From contig JAOPYG010000108.1 of NCBI GenBank assembly GCA_025964685.1, forward strand, positions 1-62,439: 62,439 nt of DNA, written 5' to 3'. Position 1 is the first letter of the stretch. Each line of letters opens with the position of its first letter. Of this stretch, positions 25,783 to 35,146 are shown in pieces. The notes below the pieces were generated by a model. That model was not told the DNA's origin. It was given only the letters and a program-made list of their open reading frames with translations, and ran no database searches. Both the position numbers and the translations under genes were made by a program. The DNA comes from Actinoallomurus sp. Lineage in GTDB: Bacteria > Actinomycetota > Actinomycetes > Streptosporangiales > Streptosporangiaceae.

Positions 25783-26631
25783 ATGACGACGCAACTCCGG
25801 CCCGGTCACGTCTCGCCGATCCGTAAGGTGCCCGCGGAGATCCCCCGCCCGGAGTACGTCGGCAAGAAGTTTCCCCGCACCGGAGAGCCCGACGTCAAGA
25901 CGCCGGAGATCATCGAGAAGATGCGGGTGGCCGGCCGGATCGCGGCGCAGGCGATGGCGGAGGTCGCCAAGAACATCACGCCCGGTGTCACCACCGACGA
26001 GCTGGACCGCATCGGCCATGAGTACATGCTCGACCAAGGCGCCTATCCCTCCACGCTCGGCTACCGCGGCTTCCCCAAGTCGCTCTGCACCTCGCTCAAC
26101 GAGGTGATCTGCCACGGCATCCCGGACGACACGGTCGTGCGCGACGGCGACATCATCAACATCGACATCACCGCGTTCAAGGACGGCGTGCACGGCGACA
26201 CCGACGCGACGTACCTGGTCGGCGACGTGGATGAGGAGTCGCGGCTGCTCGTCGAGCGCACCCACGAGGCGCTGACGCGCGCCATCAAGGCGGTGCGTCC
26301 CGGGCGGCGGCTCAACGTGATCGGCCGGGTCATCGAGTCCTACGCCAAGCGGTTCGGGTACGGCGTGGTCCGCGACTTCACCGGGCACGGCATCGGCACG
26401 ACCTTCCACTCCGGGCTGATCGTGCCGCACTACGACGACACGAACGCCTCGACCCTGATCGAGACCGGCATGACGTTCACCATCGAGCCGATGCTGACCC
26501 TCGGCACGATCGAGTACGACGTCTGGCCGGACAACTGGACGGTCGTGACCAAGGATCGCAAGCGCACCGCTCAGTTCGAGCACACGCTGCTGGTCACCGA
26601 CGACGGCGCGGAGATCCTCACCCTGCCGTGA
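25783..26631 (+). CDS. map: Methionine aminopeptidase, type I
   Basis: 282 residues; removes the initiator Met from nascent proteins. Metal ligands are visible in [16 protein letters not shown] (two Asp), [12 protein letters not shown] (His), FTIEPML (Glu) and [11 protein letters not shown] (Glu). The ~40-residue N-terminal extension with the [16 protein letters not shown] proline-rich linker is the one seen in actinobacterial MetAP-1c proteins, which use it in place of a zinc finger to contact the ribosome. Divergent from the 57-aa protein gene. Confidence 0.95.
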   Translation: MTTQLRPGHVSPIRKVPAEIPRPEYVGKKFPRTGEPDVKTPEIIEKMRVAGRIAAQAMAEVAKNITPGVTTDELDRIGHEYMLDQGAYPSTLGYRGFPKSLCTSLNEVICHGIPDDTVVRDGDIINIDITAFKDGVHGDTDATYLVGDVDEESRLLVERTHEALTRAIKAVRPGRRLNVIGRVIESYAKRFGYGVVRDFTGHGIGTTFHSGLIVPHYDDTNASTLIETGMTFTIEPMLTLGTIEYDVWPDNWTVVTKDRKRTAQFEHTLLVTDDGAEILTLP

Positions 26632-26674
26632 CCGGCCCTGGATAGCGGCGCGCGACGCGGGTACGTACCGCGCC

Positions 26675-27640
26675 GTGGCCGACAAACTCGGGACCTACCG
26701 CAGCAAACGCGACGCGCGCCGGACACCGGAGCCGGTCCCCGACAAGGGGCCGCTGCCCGAGGGCCGCGACGACACGTTCGTCATCCAGGAGCACCACGCG
26801 CGGCGGCTGCACTGGGATTTCCGCCTGGAGCGCGACGGCGTGCTCGTCTCGTGGGCGCTGCCCAGGGGCGTGCCGGACGACCCGAAGGTCAACCATCTCG
26901 CGGTGCACACCGAGGACCATCCGCTGGAGTACGCCTCCTTCGCCGGAGAGATCCCCCAGGGCGAGTACGGCGGCGGCCAGGTCAAGATCTGGGACCGCGG
27001 CACGTACGAGACCGAGAAGTGGACGGACCGCGAGGTCAAGATCGTGCTCCACGGCACCCGGGTCTCCGGGCGTTACGTGCTCTTCCCGACCAACGGCAAG
27101 AACTGGATGATCCACCGGATGGATCCGCCGGTCTCCCCCGACGCCGACCCGATGCCCGAGGACGTGCGCCCGGTCGAGCCGGAGCCGCGCAAGCGGCTGC
27201 CGCAGCGCAGGGACGAGTACGGCTATGAATTCGCCTGGGGCGGGCGGCGGCTCATCATGTACGCCGAGCGCGGGCCCGCCCGGGCCGTCGCGGCGGACGG
27301 CAGACCCGCCAAGGCGCCCCGCGGGCTCGGGGAGGCGCTCGGGTCCAGCCGCGCGGTGCTCGACGGTGAGCTGACCGCCACGGACGGCGAGACCTACATG
27401 ATCTTCGATCTGCTGTACCTGGAGGGGCGGTCGCTGCTGGACGAGCCGTACGAGCGGCGGCGTCAGCTCCTCGGCACGCTGGGGCTGTCCGGCCCGCACT
27501 GGCAGACCGCGCCCTCCTTCGACGACGGCGAGGCCGTGCGGGAGGCGGCGCGCGAGCAGGGGCTGCCCGGCATCGTCGCCAAGCGCCTCGACGGGCCGTA
27601 TCGGCAGGACAAGGCCGACTGGCGCCTGATCCCCTCCTGA
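26675..27640 (+). CDS. LigD-type 3'-phosphoesterase with degenerate DNA-ligase-like domain
   Basis: 321 residues from GTG 26675. Residues ~1-165 are a LigD 3'-phosphoesterase (PE) domain: EHHARRLHWDFRLERDG, HLAVHTEDHPLEYASF and GEIPQGEYGGGQ carry the metal-binding and catalytic residues that trim 3' phosphates or ribonucleotides before end joining. Residues ~175-321 resemble the adenylation domain of LigD-like ATP-dependent ligases (AVLDGELTA, GIVAKRLDGPYR). The nucleotidyl Lys of the KWDG motif is Ala (A187 in AWGG) and the OB-fold is absent. So the C-terminal part cannot be adenylated and may only bind DNA. No ku or polymerase gene is adjacent. Confidence 0.85.
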   Translation: MADKLGTYRSKRDARRTPEPVPDKGPLPEGRDDTFVIQEHHARRLHWDFRLERDGVLVSWALPRGVPDDPKVNHLAVHTEDHPLEYASFAGEIPQGEYGGGQVKIWDRGTYETEKWTDREVKIVLHGTRVSGRYVLFPTNGKNWMIHRMDPPVSPDADPMPEDVRPVEPEPRKRLPQRRDEYGYEFAWGGRRLIMYAERGPARAVAADGRPAKAPRGLGEALGSSRAVLDGELTATDGETYMIFDLLYLEGRSLLDEPYERRRQLLGTLGLSGPHWQTAPSFDDGEAVREAAREQGLPGIVAKRLDGPYRQDKADWRLIPS

Positions 27641-27772
27641 CGTCCCGCCTGCGAGCGCCGGACATACGGGGAATGTGTGGATCTTGTCCGGCGCGTCGCA
27701 GCGCACTGGGAGTCCCCGGCCGGTTACAGTCCCGCGCGTGGCAATGAAGCGGGCAAAGCGAGTGATGTACCG

Positions 27773-28519
27773 ATGATGGGGCATACGCATGCCCTGGCGG
27801 GGGCTGTCGCGTGGCTGGGGGTCGTCCCCCTCCTCGCGGACCATGGCATGAGAATGACGCCCGGCGAGATCGTCGCCGGCTCCGTCGTCTGCGCGGGGGC
27901 GGCGTTGCTGCCCGACATGGACCACCACGACGGCTCGATCGCCAACGCGCTCGGGCCGATCACCCGGGTGCTGTGCAAGGGCGTCGCGGCGATCTCCGGC
28001 GGGCACCGGCACGCCACGCACTCGCTGGCGTTCTGCCTGGTGGCGATGTTCGGCACCGACCTGCTCGCGCAGTACTTCCGGCCGGGCTGGTGGGTGGAGC
28101 TCTTCCTGCTGATCTGCCTGGGGCTGCGCGGGGTCGGCATCCACGTGCCCGAGCGCGAGCACTTCAACATGATCCTGAACGGCGCGCTGGCCGGAGGCCT
28201 GACGTACCTGATGGCGGGCATGCACTTCGCCGGGCCCGGGATCGACCTGCACGTGCACCACTACCTGCTGGGCTGGGCCGGTCTGTCGGTGGGGCTCGGC
28301 AGCTTCATGCACGTGTTCACCGACTGCCTCACCCCGCAGGGCTGCCCGGTGTTCTGGCCGCTGCAGACGAGGTTCGAGGTACCGATCGTGCCGCGCACCG
28401 ACGGGGTCGTGGAGAAGTGGGTGGTGACGCCTGTTCTGACCCTCGGCATGCTGCTCCTGGCGATCCGGACGTCGGCCGGTGGCTTCGCCGTGCACTGGCT
28501 GGAGCGCAACCGCGGCTGA
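27773..28519 (+). CDS. DUF457/YdjM-type membrane-bound putative metal-dependent hydrolase
   Basis: 248 residues with about five hydrophobic segments. Motifs shared with YdjM-type proteins: GHTHALAGAVAW at the N-terminus, LLPDMDHHDGSIAN, GGHRHATHS, and a late HVFTDCLTPQG. The repeated His/Asp residues near the membrane could coordinate metal; enzymatic activity is a family prediction. ATG 27773 is followed at once by a second ATG (27776), and either could be used. Stand-alone gene between the LigD-PE gene and the HtrA-like protease. Confidence 0.8.
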   Translation: MMGHTHALAGAVAWLGVVPLLADHGMRMTPGEIVAGSVVCAGAALLPDMDHHDGSIANALGPITRVLCKGVAAISGGHRHATHSLAFCLVAMFGTDLLAQYFRPGWWVELFLLICLGLRGVGIHVPEREHFNMILNGALAGGLTYLMAGMHFAGPGIDLHVHHYLLGWAGLSVGLGSFMHVFTDCLTPQGCPVFWPLQTRFEVPIVPRTDGVVEKWVVTPVLTLGMLLLAIRTSAGGFAVHWLERNRG

Positions 28520-28620
28520 GCCCGCCAAGGGATCAACCAGGTCATTTCTCCGGCAAGGGATGGGCCGGTCAGACCTGCCGTACGGCTTGCCTTCCGTGGC
28601 CGGGGGGAACAGCACTGGGC

Positions 28621-29670
28621 ATGGAGCGACAGATGCGGTCTGCCGTCGCGTTGATCGCCGGGCTGACACTGATCGCCGGTTGTGGCGGTGACGTGCGACG
28701 GCGGGCGGCCACCCCATCGGCGGCCGGCCCGGCCACGCCCGCCGCCGGCGTCGCGATCGAGCAGCAGTTCGAGCAGGTGGTCAAGACCGTGCTGCCGTCC
28801 GTCGTGCAGATCAACACCGACTCCGGCCTGGGGTCCGGCGTCGTCTACGACACCAAGGGCGATATCGTCACCAACGACCATGTGGTGGCGGGCGCGCACC
28901 GGCTCCAGGTCACCACGCCGAGCTCCAAGACGCCGCTGCCGGCGACGCTCGTCGGGGAGTTCGCCGCGAACGACCTCGCCGTCGTCCGCGTGAAGAACGC
29001 CCGGCTGACCCCGGCGACGTTCGGCGACTCCGGCCGCCTGGCGGTCGGCCAGATGGTGCTGGCGATGGGCAACCCGCTCGGCCTGTCCGGAAGCGTCACC
29101 AACGGCATCATTTCCGCGCTCGGGCGTACGGTCAGCTCCCAGCACGAGGGATCCTTCCCCGGCGCGACGATCGCCGGCGCGGTGCAGACGAGCGCGCCGA
29201 TCAACCCGGGCAACAGCGGGGGCGCGCTGGTCACCCTCACCAACCAGGTGGTCGGCATCCCGACGCTGACCGTCTCCGACCCGCAGATCGGGGGGGCGGC
29301 GAACGGGATCGGGTTCGCGATCCCCAGCAACACCGTCAAGCTGATCGCGAACCAGCTCATCGCGTCGGGGCACGTGAAGGAGTCCGGGCGGGCGGGGATG
29401 GGCGTCAAGGTACGGACCGTCGTCGACATGCGGGGGAACGTGACGGGCGTGGGCGTGGTGTCGGTGACTCGGGGTGGCGCCGCAGACAAGGCCGGGATCT
29501 CCCCGGACGACGTGATCCTGTGGGTCGACGGCACCCGCACGCCGACGACCACGGCCCTGGCCGAGGCACTGGCCGCGCTGAAGCCCGGGCAGAAGGTCAA
29601 GGTGGAGATCCAGCACCCCGACGGCACGAAGGAGATGAAGACCGTCACCCTCGGCCAGCTACCCGGCTAG
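28621..29670 (+). CDS. HtrA/DegP-like serine protease with PDZ domain, lipoprotein
   Basis: 349 residues. Signal peptide with lipobox LIAGCGG, so the protein is probably anchored outside the membrane; actinobacterial HtrA proteins more often carry a transmembrane helix. Trypsin-like triad: H87 (TNDHVV), D118 (AANDLAVV) and S199 (PGNSGGAL). The PDZ domain covers ~240-340 (GVVSVTRGGAADKAGISPDD). Predicted role is extracytoplasmic protein quality control. A second possible start lies at 28633. The stop is 7 bp from the convergent aspartic-protease gene. Confidence 0.9.
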   Translation: MERQMRSAVALIAGLTLIAGCGGDVRRRAATPSAAGPATPAAGVAIEQQFEQVVKTVLPSVVQINTDSGLGSGVVYDTKGDIVTNDHVVAGAHRLQVTTPSSKTPLPATLVGEFAANDLAVVRVKNARLTPATFGDSGRLAVGQMVLAMGNPLGLSGSVTNGIISALGRTVSSQHEGSFPGATIAGAVQTSAPINPGNSGGALVTLTNQVVGIPTLTVSDPQIGGAANGIGFAIPSNTVKLIANQLIASGHVKESGRAGMGVKVRTVVDMRGNVTGVGVVSVTRGGAADKAGISPDDVILWVDGTRTPTTTALAEALAALKPGQKVKVEIQHPDGTKEMKTVTLGQLPG

Positions 29671-29677
29671 ACACGCC

Positions 29678-30235
29678 CTAACGGCGTTGGATGATCAGCT
29701 TGTTGTGGCGGAAGTCGAGCATGACGTTGCCGAACCGGCACAGCTCGTCGGAGCCCAGCAGGCCGCCGACGCCGATGCCGAGGTCGACGACCGACAGCGA
29801 CGTTCCGTGCATCGCCACGCCGCCGAGGGTCCAGTGATGAACCCGGACGACCGGCACCATGCCGCTGCCGGTCACGCCCTGCACCGGATGCTGCTGGCCG
29901 GTGCGCGGCAGGCCCAGCCTGCGGACCAGGCTGCGGTCCACCGAGGAGTTGGAGGATCCGGTGTCGAGCACGAACTCGTACGGCCCGCGGCCGTTGACCT
30001 TCATCGGGACATAGACGAGCGTGCCGCCGTTGCCGCGCACCACCCGCATGGGCAGCGTGATCTGCGTGGACCGTGCCGTCGCCGCCGGAGTGGGCGTGGG
30101 CACCGGCGGAGGCACCGTCACGGGAGCACCGGCCGGCCCCCGGGTCGGGACCACGCCGACGCGCGAATCGGCGCAGCCCACGGCGATCTGCAGCGCGGCG
30201 GACAGCAGCAGACCGGTGAGCACAGTGCGGGACAC
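29678..30235 (-). CDS. Retropepsin-like (single-domain) aspartic protease, lipoprotein
   Basis: 185 residues. N-terminal lipoprotein signal ending in IAVGCADS, then a Pro/Thr-rich linker (~residues 25-58), then one aspartic-protease lobe: YEFVLDTGSSNSSVD with the catalytic DTG, a flap-like region and the hydrophobic GVGGLLGSDELCRFG segment. With only one DTG it must dimerise to be active. Clan AA proteases of this type are known in bacteria but rarely studied in actinomycetes. Convergent with the HtrA-like gene; both products are predicted to sit on the outer membrane face. Confidence 0.8.
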   Translation of the reverse strand: MSRTVLTGLLLSAALQIAVGCADSRVGVVPTRGPAGAPVTVPPPVPTPTPAATARSTQITLPMRVVRGNGGTLVYVPMKVNGRGPYEFVLDTGSSNSSVDRSLVRRLGLPRTGQQHPVQGVTGSGMVPVVRVHHWTLGGVAMHGTSLSVVDLGIGVGGLLGSDELCRFGNVMLDFRHNKLIIQRR

Positions 30236-30317
30236 AGAACGGACCTTCCCGCGCGCGGCTGCCCTTACCCGTGATCACTGGAGCTGGTCACCTCACAGTC
30301 CATGGAGTCCTGGCTGG

Positions 30318-31277
30318 TCAGGACCTGTCCGCGGTGAGCTCGCGTACACGCTCGATCACCGGCGCGAACGCCTCCATGAACGGCCCGTGGACGGTGTAGT
30401 AGCTGAAGCCGAAGCGTTCACGGTCGCGGAGGATCCGCTCGGCCATCTGCTCGACCGTGCCGATGAGGACGAAGGGCGTGTCGAGGAGCTCGTCCACGGT
30501 CATGGTCCGGCCGTGCTGCTCCAGGATCTTCTCGGCGACGGCGCGGCGGTCGTCGGTCTCCACGATCATCTGGACGAGCACGTGCCACTCGACCGCGTCG
30601 GCCCGCTCGCCCGCGCATCCGCGCGCGTACCGCACCCGCTCGTCCGCCTCCTCGGCGGTGCCGATCCGGAAGGAGCCCGGTGGCTGTCCCTTGATCTGGT
30701 AGACGCCGGCGACCGCGATGATGTCGGCGTGCTCGGCGGCGACCCGCAGGATGCGGTCGCCCGTGCCGCCCACGATCAGCGGCGGGCCGGCCCCGTCGAA
30801 GCCGCGCCGCTGCATGGGCCGTGGCACGCCGCGGCCCATCGCCTCCCGCGTCGCCGCCTGCTGCGGGTACCCCTCGGCGGCGAACAGGCGGCCCAGCTCC
30901 TGGATGGTCGCCTCGAGCCGGTCCGCGCGGTCGCCGAACGGCTCCCAGGCGATGCCGGCCTCGTCGAACTCCCACTTCATGTGGCCGGCGCCGAGCCCGA
31001 GCTCCAGACGTCCGCCGGTGAGGATGTCGGTGGTGATCACTTCGCGGGCCAGGAGCGCGGGGTTCCAGAACGCCGCGTTCAGCACGAGGGTGCCGACCTT
31101 CAGCCGCTCCGTCGCGGCGGCCGCCGCTACCAGCGCCGGGAACGGCGCCTCGGAGCCGAGGTGGTCGGCGGCGAAGAGGGTGTCGTAGCCGTACCGCTCC
31201 GCGCGGCGGCAGGTCTCGGCGAACTCCTCGGCCGAGACGATGTCCGGGATGTTGAAGGAGAACCGGAAGTCAGCCAT
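30318..31277 (-). CDS. LLM-class (luciferase-like) F420-dependent oxidoreductase, TIGR03621-like
   Basis: 319-residue TIM-barrel protein. Landmarks are FRFSFNIPDIVSAEEFAETC, YDTLFAADHLG, LKVGTLVLNAAFWNPALLAREV, GRLELGLGAGHMKWEFDEAGI and PLIVGGTGDRILRVAAEHAD. These match a mycobacterial/actinomycete LLM subgroup annotated as F420-dependent. The substrate is unknown. The npdG product (23374-24054) could supply its F420H2. Monocistronic, 63 bp downstream of the CopD-CtaG gene on the same strand. Confidence 0.85.
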   Translation of the reverse strand: MADFRFSFNIPDIVSAEEFAETCRRAERYGYDTLFAADHLGSEAPFPALVAAAAATERLKVGTLVLNAAFWNPALLAREVITTDILTGGRLELGLGAGHMKWEFDEAGIAWEPFGDRADRLEATIQELGRLFAAEGYPQQAATREAMGRGVPRPMQRRGFDGAGPPLIVGGTGDRILRVAAEHADIIAVAGVYQIKGQPPGSFRIGTAEEADERVRYARGCAGERADAVEWHVLVQMIVETDDRRAVAEKILEQHGRTMTVDELLDTPFVLIGTVEQMAERILRDRERFGFSYYTVHGPFMEAFAPVIERVRELTADRS

Positions 31278-31340
31278 GGCGGGAATGCTCCCCCACTCTG
31301 CCGCGCGGCGCCAGTGCCGTACGCGGCGGGCGGAACCGCC

Positions 31341-33395
31341 TTACTCCGTGGCCTCTTCGGTCTGCTTGGTCTCCGTGGTCTCCCGCGACCGCCGGTCGAG
31401 CGAGGCGAGATAGGCGTTGTAGTCGGACAGCTCGTCGTCGGCCTTGGCCGCCTCGGCCCGGTCGGCCTGCCGCTCGATCCGCCCCGCCAGCCGCCGGTCG
31501 TCGGCGTACCACTGGAACACCAGAGCGATCAGCACGATGAACGTCGGGATCTCCCCGAACGCCCAGGCGATCGAACCGCCGGTGTGCTGGTCGGACAGGA
31601 TCGACGTGCCCCAGGGACGGTGCAGCGCGGTGTACCACCCGGAGGCGATCGGCGCGCCGAGGTTCATCAGCGCGATGCCGAAGAACGCGTGGAACGGCAT
31701 GGTCACGAACAGCAGCAGCATCTTCGCCAGGTACGGCAGCTTGCGCGGTGTCGGGTCGACGCCGATCAGCACCCAGAAGAACAGTGAGCCGGACGCGAGG
31801 AAGTGGAGAAGCATCGCGAGGTGCCCGACATGGGCGCGCATCAGGTAGCCGAACAGCGGTGTGAAGTACACCGCGTAGGTGCTGACGATGAAGATGACCG
31901 TGGCCGTGGCCGGATGGCCGATGAACCGCATCGCCCGGCTGTGCAAGATGATCGTCAGCCACTCGCGTGGCCCGCGGTCGCCCCTGATGGCCGCCGGTTT
32001 GAGCGCGCGCAGCGCGAGCGTCACCGGGGCGCCCAGCACGAGCAGGATCGGGCTCAGCATCGACAGGACCATGTGCTGGATCATGTGCGTGCTGAACAGC
32101 ACCGGGGAGTACGTCGCGATCCCGGTCATCGTGACGGCGACGATCGTGACCAGGCCGATCGCCCAGGAGATCGTACGGCCGATGGGCCAGGCGTCGCCGC
32201 GCGCGCGCAGCCGGGTGAGACCGGCCGCGTACAGGCCGCCCAGCACGATCACGAGCACCGCGAAGAACAGGTCGGGCCGCCACATCGTGAGCAGCCGGCC
32301 GACCGTGATCGGCGGCGGCATGGGGAAGCCCATCATGCTGGTGACCGGATCATCGCCCAGGTCGGAGGCGGGCGGTGCGGTGCGCGCCAGCGCGACGGCG
32401 ACGCCGAGCGTCGCGGTCATCAGGATGACCTCGACACCGGCGAGACGGGCGAACGCCCACGGCGGGCGGGTGACGGCCGGGCGGGCGTAGCCCTTGGGGC
32501 TGTGCGCCATGAGGACCGGCAGCGTCCGCTCGCGGTGCAGGTAGCCGAAGACGCCCAGAACCGTGAAGAGGGCCAGCTTGACCAGGACCAGCCGGCCGTA
32601 GTCGCTGGTGTAGAGCAGTGACGGGTCGGGCAGCCGGGACACGACGTTGGCGGCGCCGCTCACCCCGACGGCGACGTAGCACCAGAGCGCCATCCGGCTG
32701 AACCGCCCGGCGGCGACACCCAGATGGTCACCGCCCTGCACGGCGTGCCAGACGAGGAGCAGCAGGCCGCCCACCCATGGGGACAGCGCGAGGATGTGCA
32801 TCGCCAGCCCGCTGATCGCCAGCTCGTGGTTGGGCGAGGCCGCGGAGTGACCGGTGAGCGGCGGGGGCAGCAGGGCGATGAGCGCGACGACGAGCAGTCC
32901 CGCGGCGCTGCCGGGTGAGACGGCGGTGCGTGCCAGCAGCGCGATCAGTGCAGCCAGCAGGACGACGAACATGAGCGCGGTGCCCTGCGGGAGCTGGCCG
33001 ACGTAGCTGGACAGCTCACTGCCGCCCACCACCTTGCCCGCCGGCACGCCGAGGATGTCGGAGACCGTGAAGATCAGTGTGGCGGCCGCACCGGCGGCCC
33101 AGAAGGCGGCGATCCAGGACGCGCCCCGCAGGTATCGGACGGCCTGCGGGTCGAGCGTCCCGCGCATGGACGGGAGCAGTACCGCGGCCCCAAGGAGTAC
33201 GCCGACGGTCAGCGTGCCGCCGGCCTCCATGACGAACCGCGAGACGGGCAGCCCCCAGCGGGTCAGCGTGCCGGCGTCGCCCAGGCCAGGAATCACCTGC
33301 TCACGGAGCGCGCCACCGGCCAGACCGGCGACGACCAGCGCGACGAGGCCGGCGACGGCTGCCGCCGCCGCGATGTACGGCCCTCGCCTACGCAC
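31341..33395 (-). CDS. CopD copper-uptake domain fused to CtaG cytochrome c oxidase assembly domain
   Basis: About 684 residues with ~15 membrane segments. Residues ~1-310 resemble CopD, with paired His in the membrane (GHSAASPNHELAISGLAMH, positions typical of copper handling); residues ~340-640 are CtaG_2 (caa3_CtaG), with THMIQHMVLSML, HFLASGSLFFWVLIGVDPTP and MPFHAFFGIALM. The fusion is common in actinobacteria and is thought to deliver copper to the oxidase. The charged C-terminal tail is cytoplasmic. I prefer the GTG at 33395; a TTG at 33440 would add 15 Pro-rich residues without a ribosome site. Confidence 0.88.
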   Translation of the reverse strand: MRRRGPYIAAAAAVAGLVALVVAGLAGGALREQVIPGLGDAGTLTRWGLPVSRFVMEAGGTLTVGVLLGAAVLLPSMRGTLDPQAVRYLRGASWIAAFWAAGAAATLIFTVSDILGVPAGKVVGGSELSSYVGQLPQGTALMFVVLLAALIALLARTAVSPGSAAGLLVVALIALLPPPLTGHSAASPNHELAISGLAMHILALSPWVGGLLLLVWHAVQGGDHLGVAAGRFSRMALWCYVAVGVSGAANVVSRLPDPSLLYTSDYGRLVLVKLALFTVLGVFGYLHRERTLPVLMAHSPKGYARPAVTRPPWAFARLAGVEVILMTATLGVAVALARTAPPASDLGDDPVTSMMGFPMPPPITVGRLLTMWRPDLFFAVLVIVLGGLYAAGLTRLRARGDAWPIGRTISWAIGLVTIVAVTMTGIATYSPVLFSTHMIQHMVLSMLSPILLVLGAPVTLALRALKPAAIRGDRGPREWLTIILHSRAMRFIGHPATATVIFIVSTYAVYFTPLFGYLMRAHVGHLAMLLHFLASGSLFFWVLIGVDPTPRKLPYLAKMLLLFVTMPFHAFFGIALMNLGAPIASGWYTALHRPWGTSILSDQHTGGSIAWAFGEIPTFIVLIALVFQWYADDRRLAGRIERQADRAEAAKADDELSDYNAYLASLDRRSRETTETKQTEEATE

Positions 33396-33590
33396 GGGGT
33401 CCGCCGGCGGGGGTGCCCGCGGGAGAAGCAGAGGAGGCAAGGCGCGGAAGGCACGCGAGCCGAGGAGGATTCGTCATGGAGGCGAAGATCGATCTTTCCG
33501 GGTGAGCTGCCGGCACGGACCTTCCCACCTTATTCACCACCCGCCGCAGGTCCGCCCCGAGTGGCCTTTCAGCGTCGATACTTTCCCCGC

Positions 33591-34889
33591 TCAGAGGCCC
33601 GCGCAGGTGAGGGCGTGGCGGTAGGCCTCGGCGCGATGTTCTTCGTCGCCGGTCTCCGACAGCAGCTCCGCGAGGGTGAACCAGCCCTCGGCCACCTCGC
33701 GGGAGGGCTCCATCTGCCGCAGGAACGCCGTCGCCCGGTCCAGTATCTCGGCGGCGTCCTGCTCGCGGCCGAGGCGGATGCGGGCCTCTCCCAGGACGAG
33801 GAGCGCCCCCGCGGTCGCCGGGCGGGGTTCGGTGCCGAGGAGCTCCAGGGCCTCGGCGGCGTGGTCGGCGGCGCTGCGCGGGCGCCCCGTCGCGAGCTCG
33901 GCGCGGCCGAGCTCGGTCAGGCAACGGGCGATGTCGATGCCGCCGGCGGCCGTCGCGGTCATCTCGCGCATGGCCCGCTGGAGTTCGTCGCGGGCGCGCT
34001 CGGCGTGGTCGGGGCGTGCCAGCAACATGAGCGTGCCGTACTCGCCGCGAAGCCGGCTGAGGTTGCGCAGGTCGGCGGCCTCCCCGAGCAGGGCCAGCGC
34101 CCGTTCGCCGTAGATCACCGCCTGCTCGAAGTCGGCCTGGTAGCGGGCGACGATGGCGGCCTCCCAGTAGGCGGCCATCCGCGCGGCCGGGCTGCCGAGC
34201 GCGTCGGCGTGCTCGATCAGGCGGTCGGCGAGCTGGCGCCCGCTGACCAGGTCACCGCGTTCGAGGTAGGCGCCGACCAGCGTGGCGCCGAGCTTGACGG
34301 TCTCGTCGGTCCAGGGGCCGGGTTTGGCGGTGACGCGCGCGAAGGCACCCTCGGCCACCGCGACGCTGCGGGCCGCGTCACCCTTTTCGCGGTGACAGCG
34401 CGACATCGCGATGTTGAGCCGGATCCACTCGTCGGCGTCGTAGTCGGGTGACAGGACGGCGGTCAGCGTGGCGAACTCCTGGAGCGCCTCCTCGAGCTCC
34501 CCGGTCGACTCCAGGGCGAGCGCGTGCGCCCACCGCGCCCGGCGCGCGTACTCCGGCAGCGAGGTCAGGTCGGGGTCGTCCAGCAGCTCCGTGAGCCGGT
34601 CGCGCGCCTCGGACGCCTCGCCGTTCTGCAGGGCGATCTCGGCGTACTCGATGATCACGCGCATCCGGTCCTGCGCGTCCTCGTCAATGCCGCTTGACAG
34701 ATATGAGGCGGAACACCCGAGTTTACGCGCGAGGAGACGCACGACATCGGGTGTCGGTATGCGCTTACCGCTTTCGATCAGGGAAACGTAGCTGTCGGAC
34801 AGCTCCGGGAGGGCCAACTGCGCCTGTGACAGGCCCTGACGAATCCGGGTCATTCGGATCCGGTGCCCTAGTGATCCTTGACTGTCCAC
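33591..34889 (-). CDS. XRE-family regulator with TPR domain (RRNPP-like candidate receptor)
   Basis: 432 residues from GTG 34889. An N-terminal XRE helix-turn-helix (residues ~9-63: GLSQAQLALPELSDSYVSLI, then ESGKRIPTPDVVRLLARKLG) is followed by about nine TPR-like helical repeats to the end (e.g. GELEEALQEFATL, QADFEQAVIYGERALALLG, GRPRSAADHAAEALELLG). This is the architecture of Rgg/PlcR/NprR-type regulators that bind short peptides in the TPR groove. The gene is divergent from an ORF for a 45-aa secreted peptide (34932-35069), with only 42 bp between the starts. A direct regulator-signal pair is inferred from this arrangement. Confidence 0.85.
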   Translation of the reverse strand: MDSQGSLGHRIRMTRIRQGLSQAQLALPELSDSYVSLIESGKRIPTPDVVRLLARKLGCSASYLSSGIDEDAQDRMRVIIEYAEIALQNGEASEARDRLTELLDDPDLTSLPEYARRARWAHALALESTGELEEALQEFATLTAVLSPDYDADEWIRLNIAMSRCHREKGDAARSVAVAEGAFARVTAKPGPWTDETVKLGATLVGAYLERGDLVSGRQLADRLIEHADALGSPAARMAAYWEAAIVARYQADFEQAVIYGERALALLGEAADLRNLSRLRGEYGTLMLLARPDHAERARDELQRAMREMTATAAGGIDIARCLTELGRAELATGRPRSAADHAAEALELLGTEPRPATAGALLVLGEARIRLGREQDAAEILDRATAFLRQMEPSREVAEGWFTLAELLSETGDEEHRAEAYRHALTCAGL

Positions 34890-34931
34890 ATTAACCCGCT
34901 TTTACTCGACCGTTGATACGGAGACTGTTGC
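34878..34931 (+). promoter_or_regulatory. Promoter and ribosome-binding site of the small secreted peptide
   Basis: TTGACT at 34878-34883 and TTTACT 17 bp downstream form a plausible -35/-10 pair on the plus strand. GGAGA at 34920-34924 lies 7 nt before the ATG at 34932. The -35 box overlaps the first codons of the divergent XRE-TPR gene, so regulator binding here could control both genes. Confidence 0.5.
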
Positions 34932-35069
34932 ATGAATCGACTCATGAGGGCCGCGGCCACACTTACCGTGATAACTGGCATTTCGCTCGTCCTCGGAAGC
35001 ACGACCGCGATCCCCGCCGTCACCAGCGCCGGACGCCCGGGTGCACCCCAGGTGTTCCACTGCTGCTGA
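34932..35069 (+). CDS. Small secreted peptide precursor (45 aa), candidate pheromone
   Basis: ATG 34932 behind GGAGA, stop TGA at 35067-35069. N-terminus MNRLMRAAATLT is positively charged, followed by a hydrophobic core VITGISLVLGSTTAIPA (about residues 13-29). A likely signal-peptidase site follows (IPA or TSA). This leaves a short mature peptide of 12-16 residues ending in GRPGAPQVFHCC. Two terminal Cys and a Gly/Pro-rich stretch are unusual for random sequence. Terminator-like hairpin 78 bp downstream. Together with the divergent XRE-TPR gene this looks like a secreted signal gene; no homologue is known to me. Confidence 0.65.
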   Translation: MNRLMRAAATLTVITGISLVLGSTTAIPAVTSAGRPGAPQVFHCC

Positions 35070-35146
35070 CGTTCCCCTCTTCAAAAGGATAGTTTTCTCC
35101 GGCTTGTTCTAGAAGCACCTTCGGAAAGATGCTTGAGAGGGGCCCG

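Noticed and set aside
33395-33440. TTG start at 33440 for the CopD-CtaG fusion
   Set aside because: No ribosome-binding site precedes it and the added residues are Pro/Leu-rich; the GTG at 33395 directly precedes the first membrane helix.
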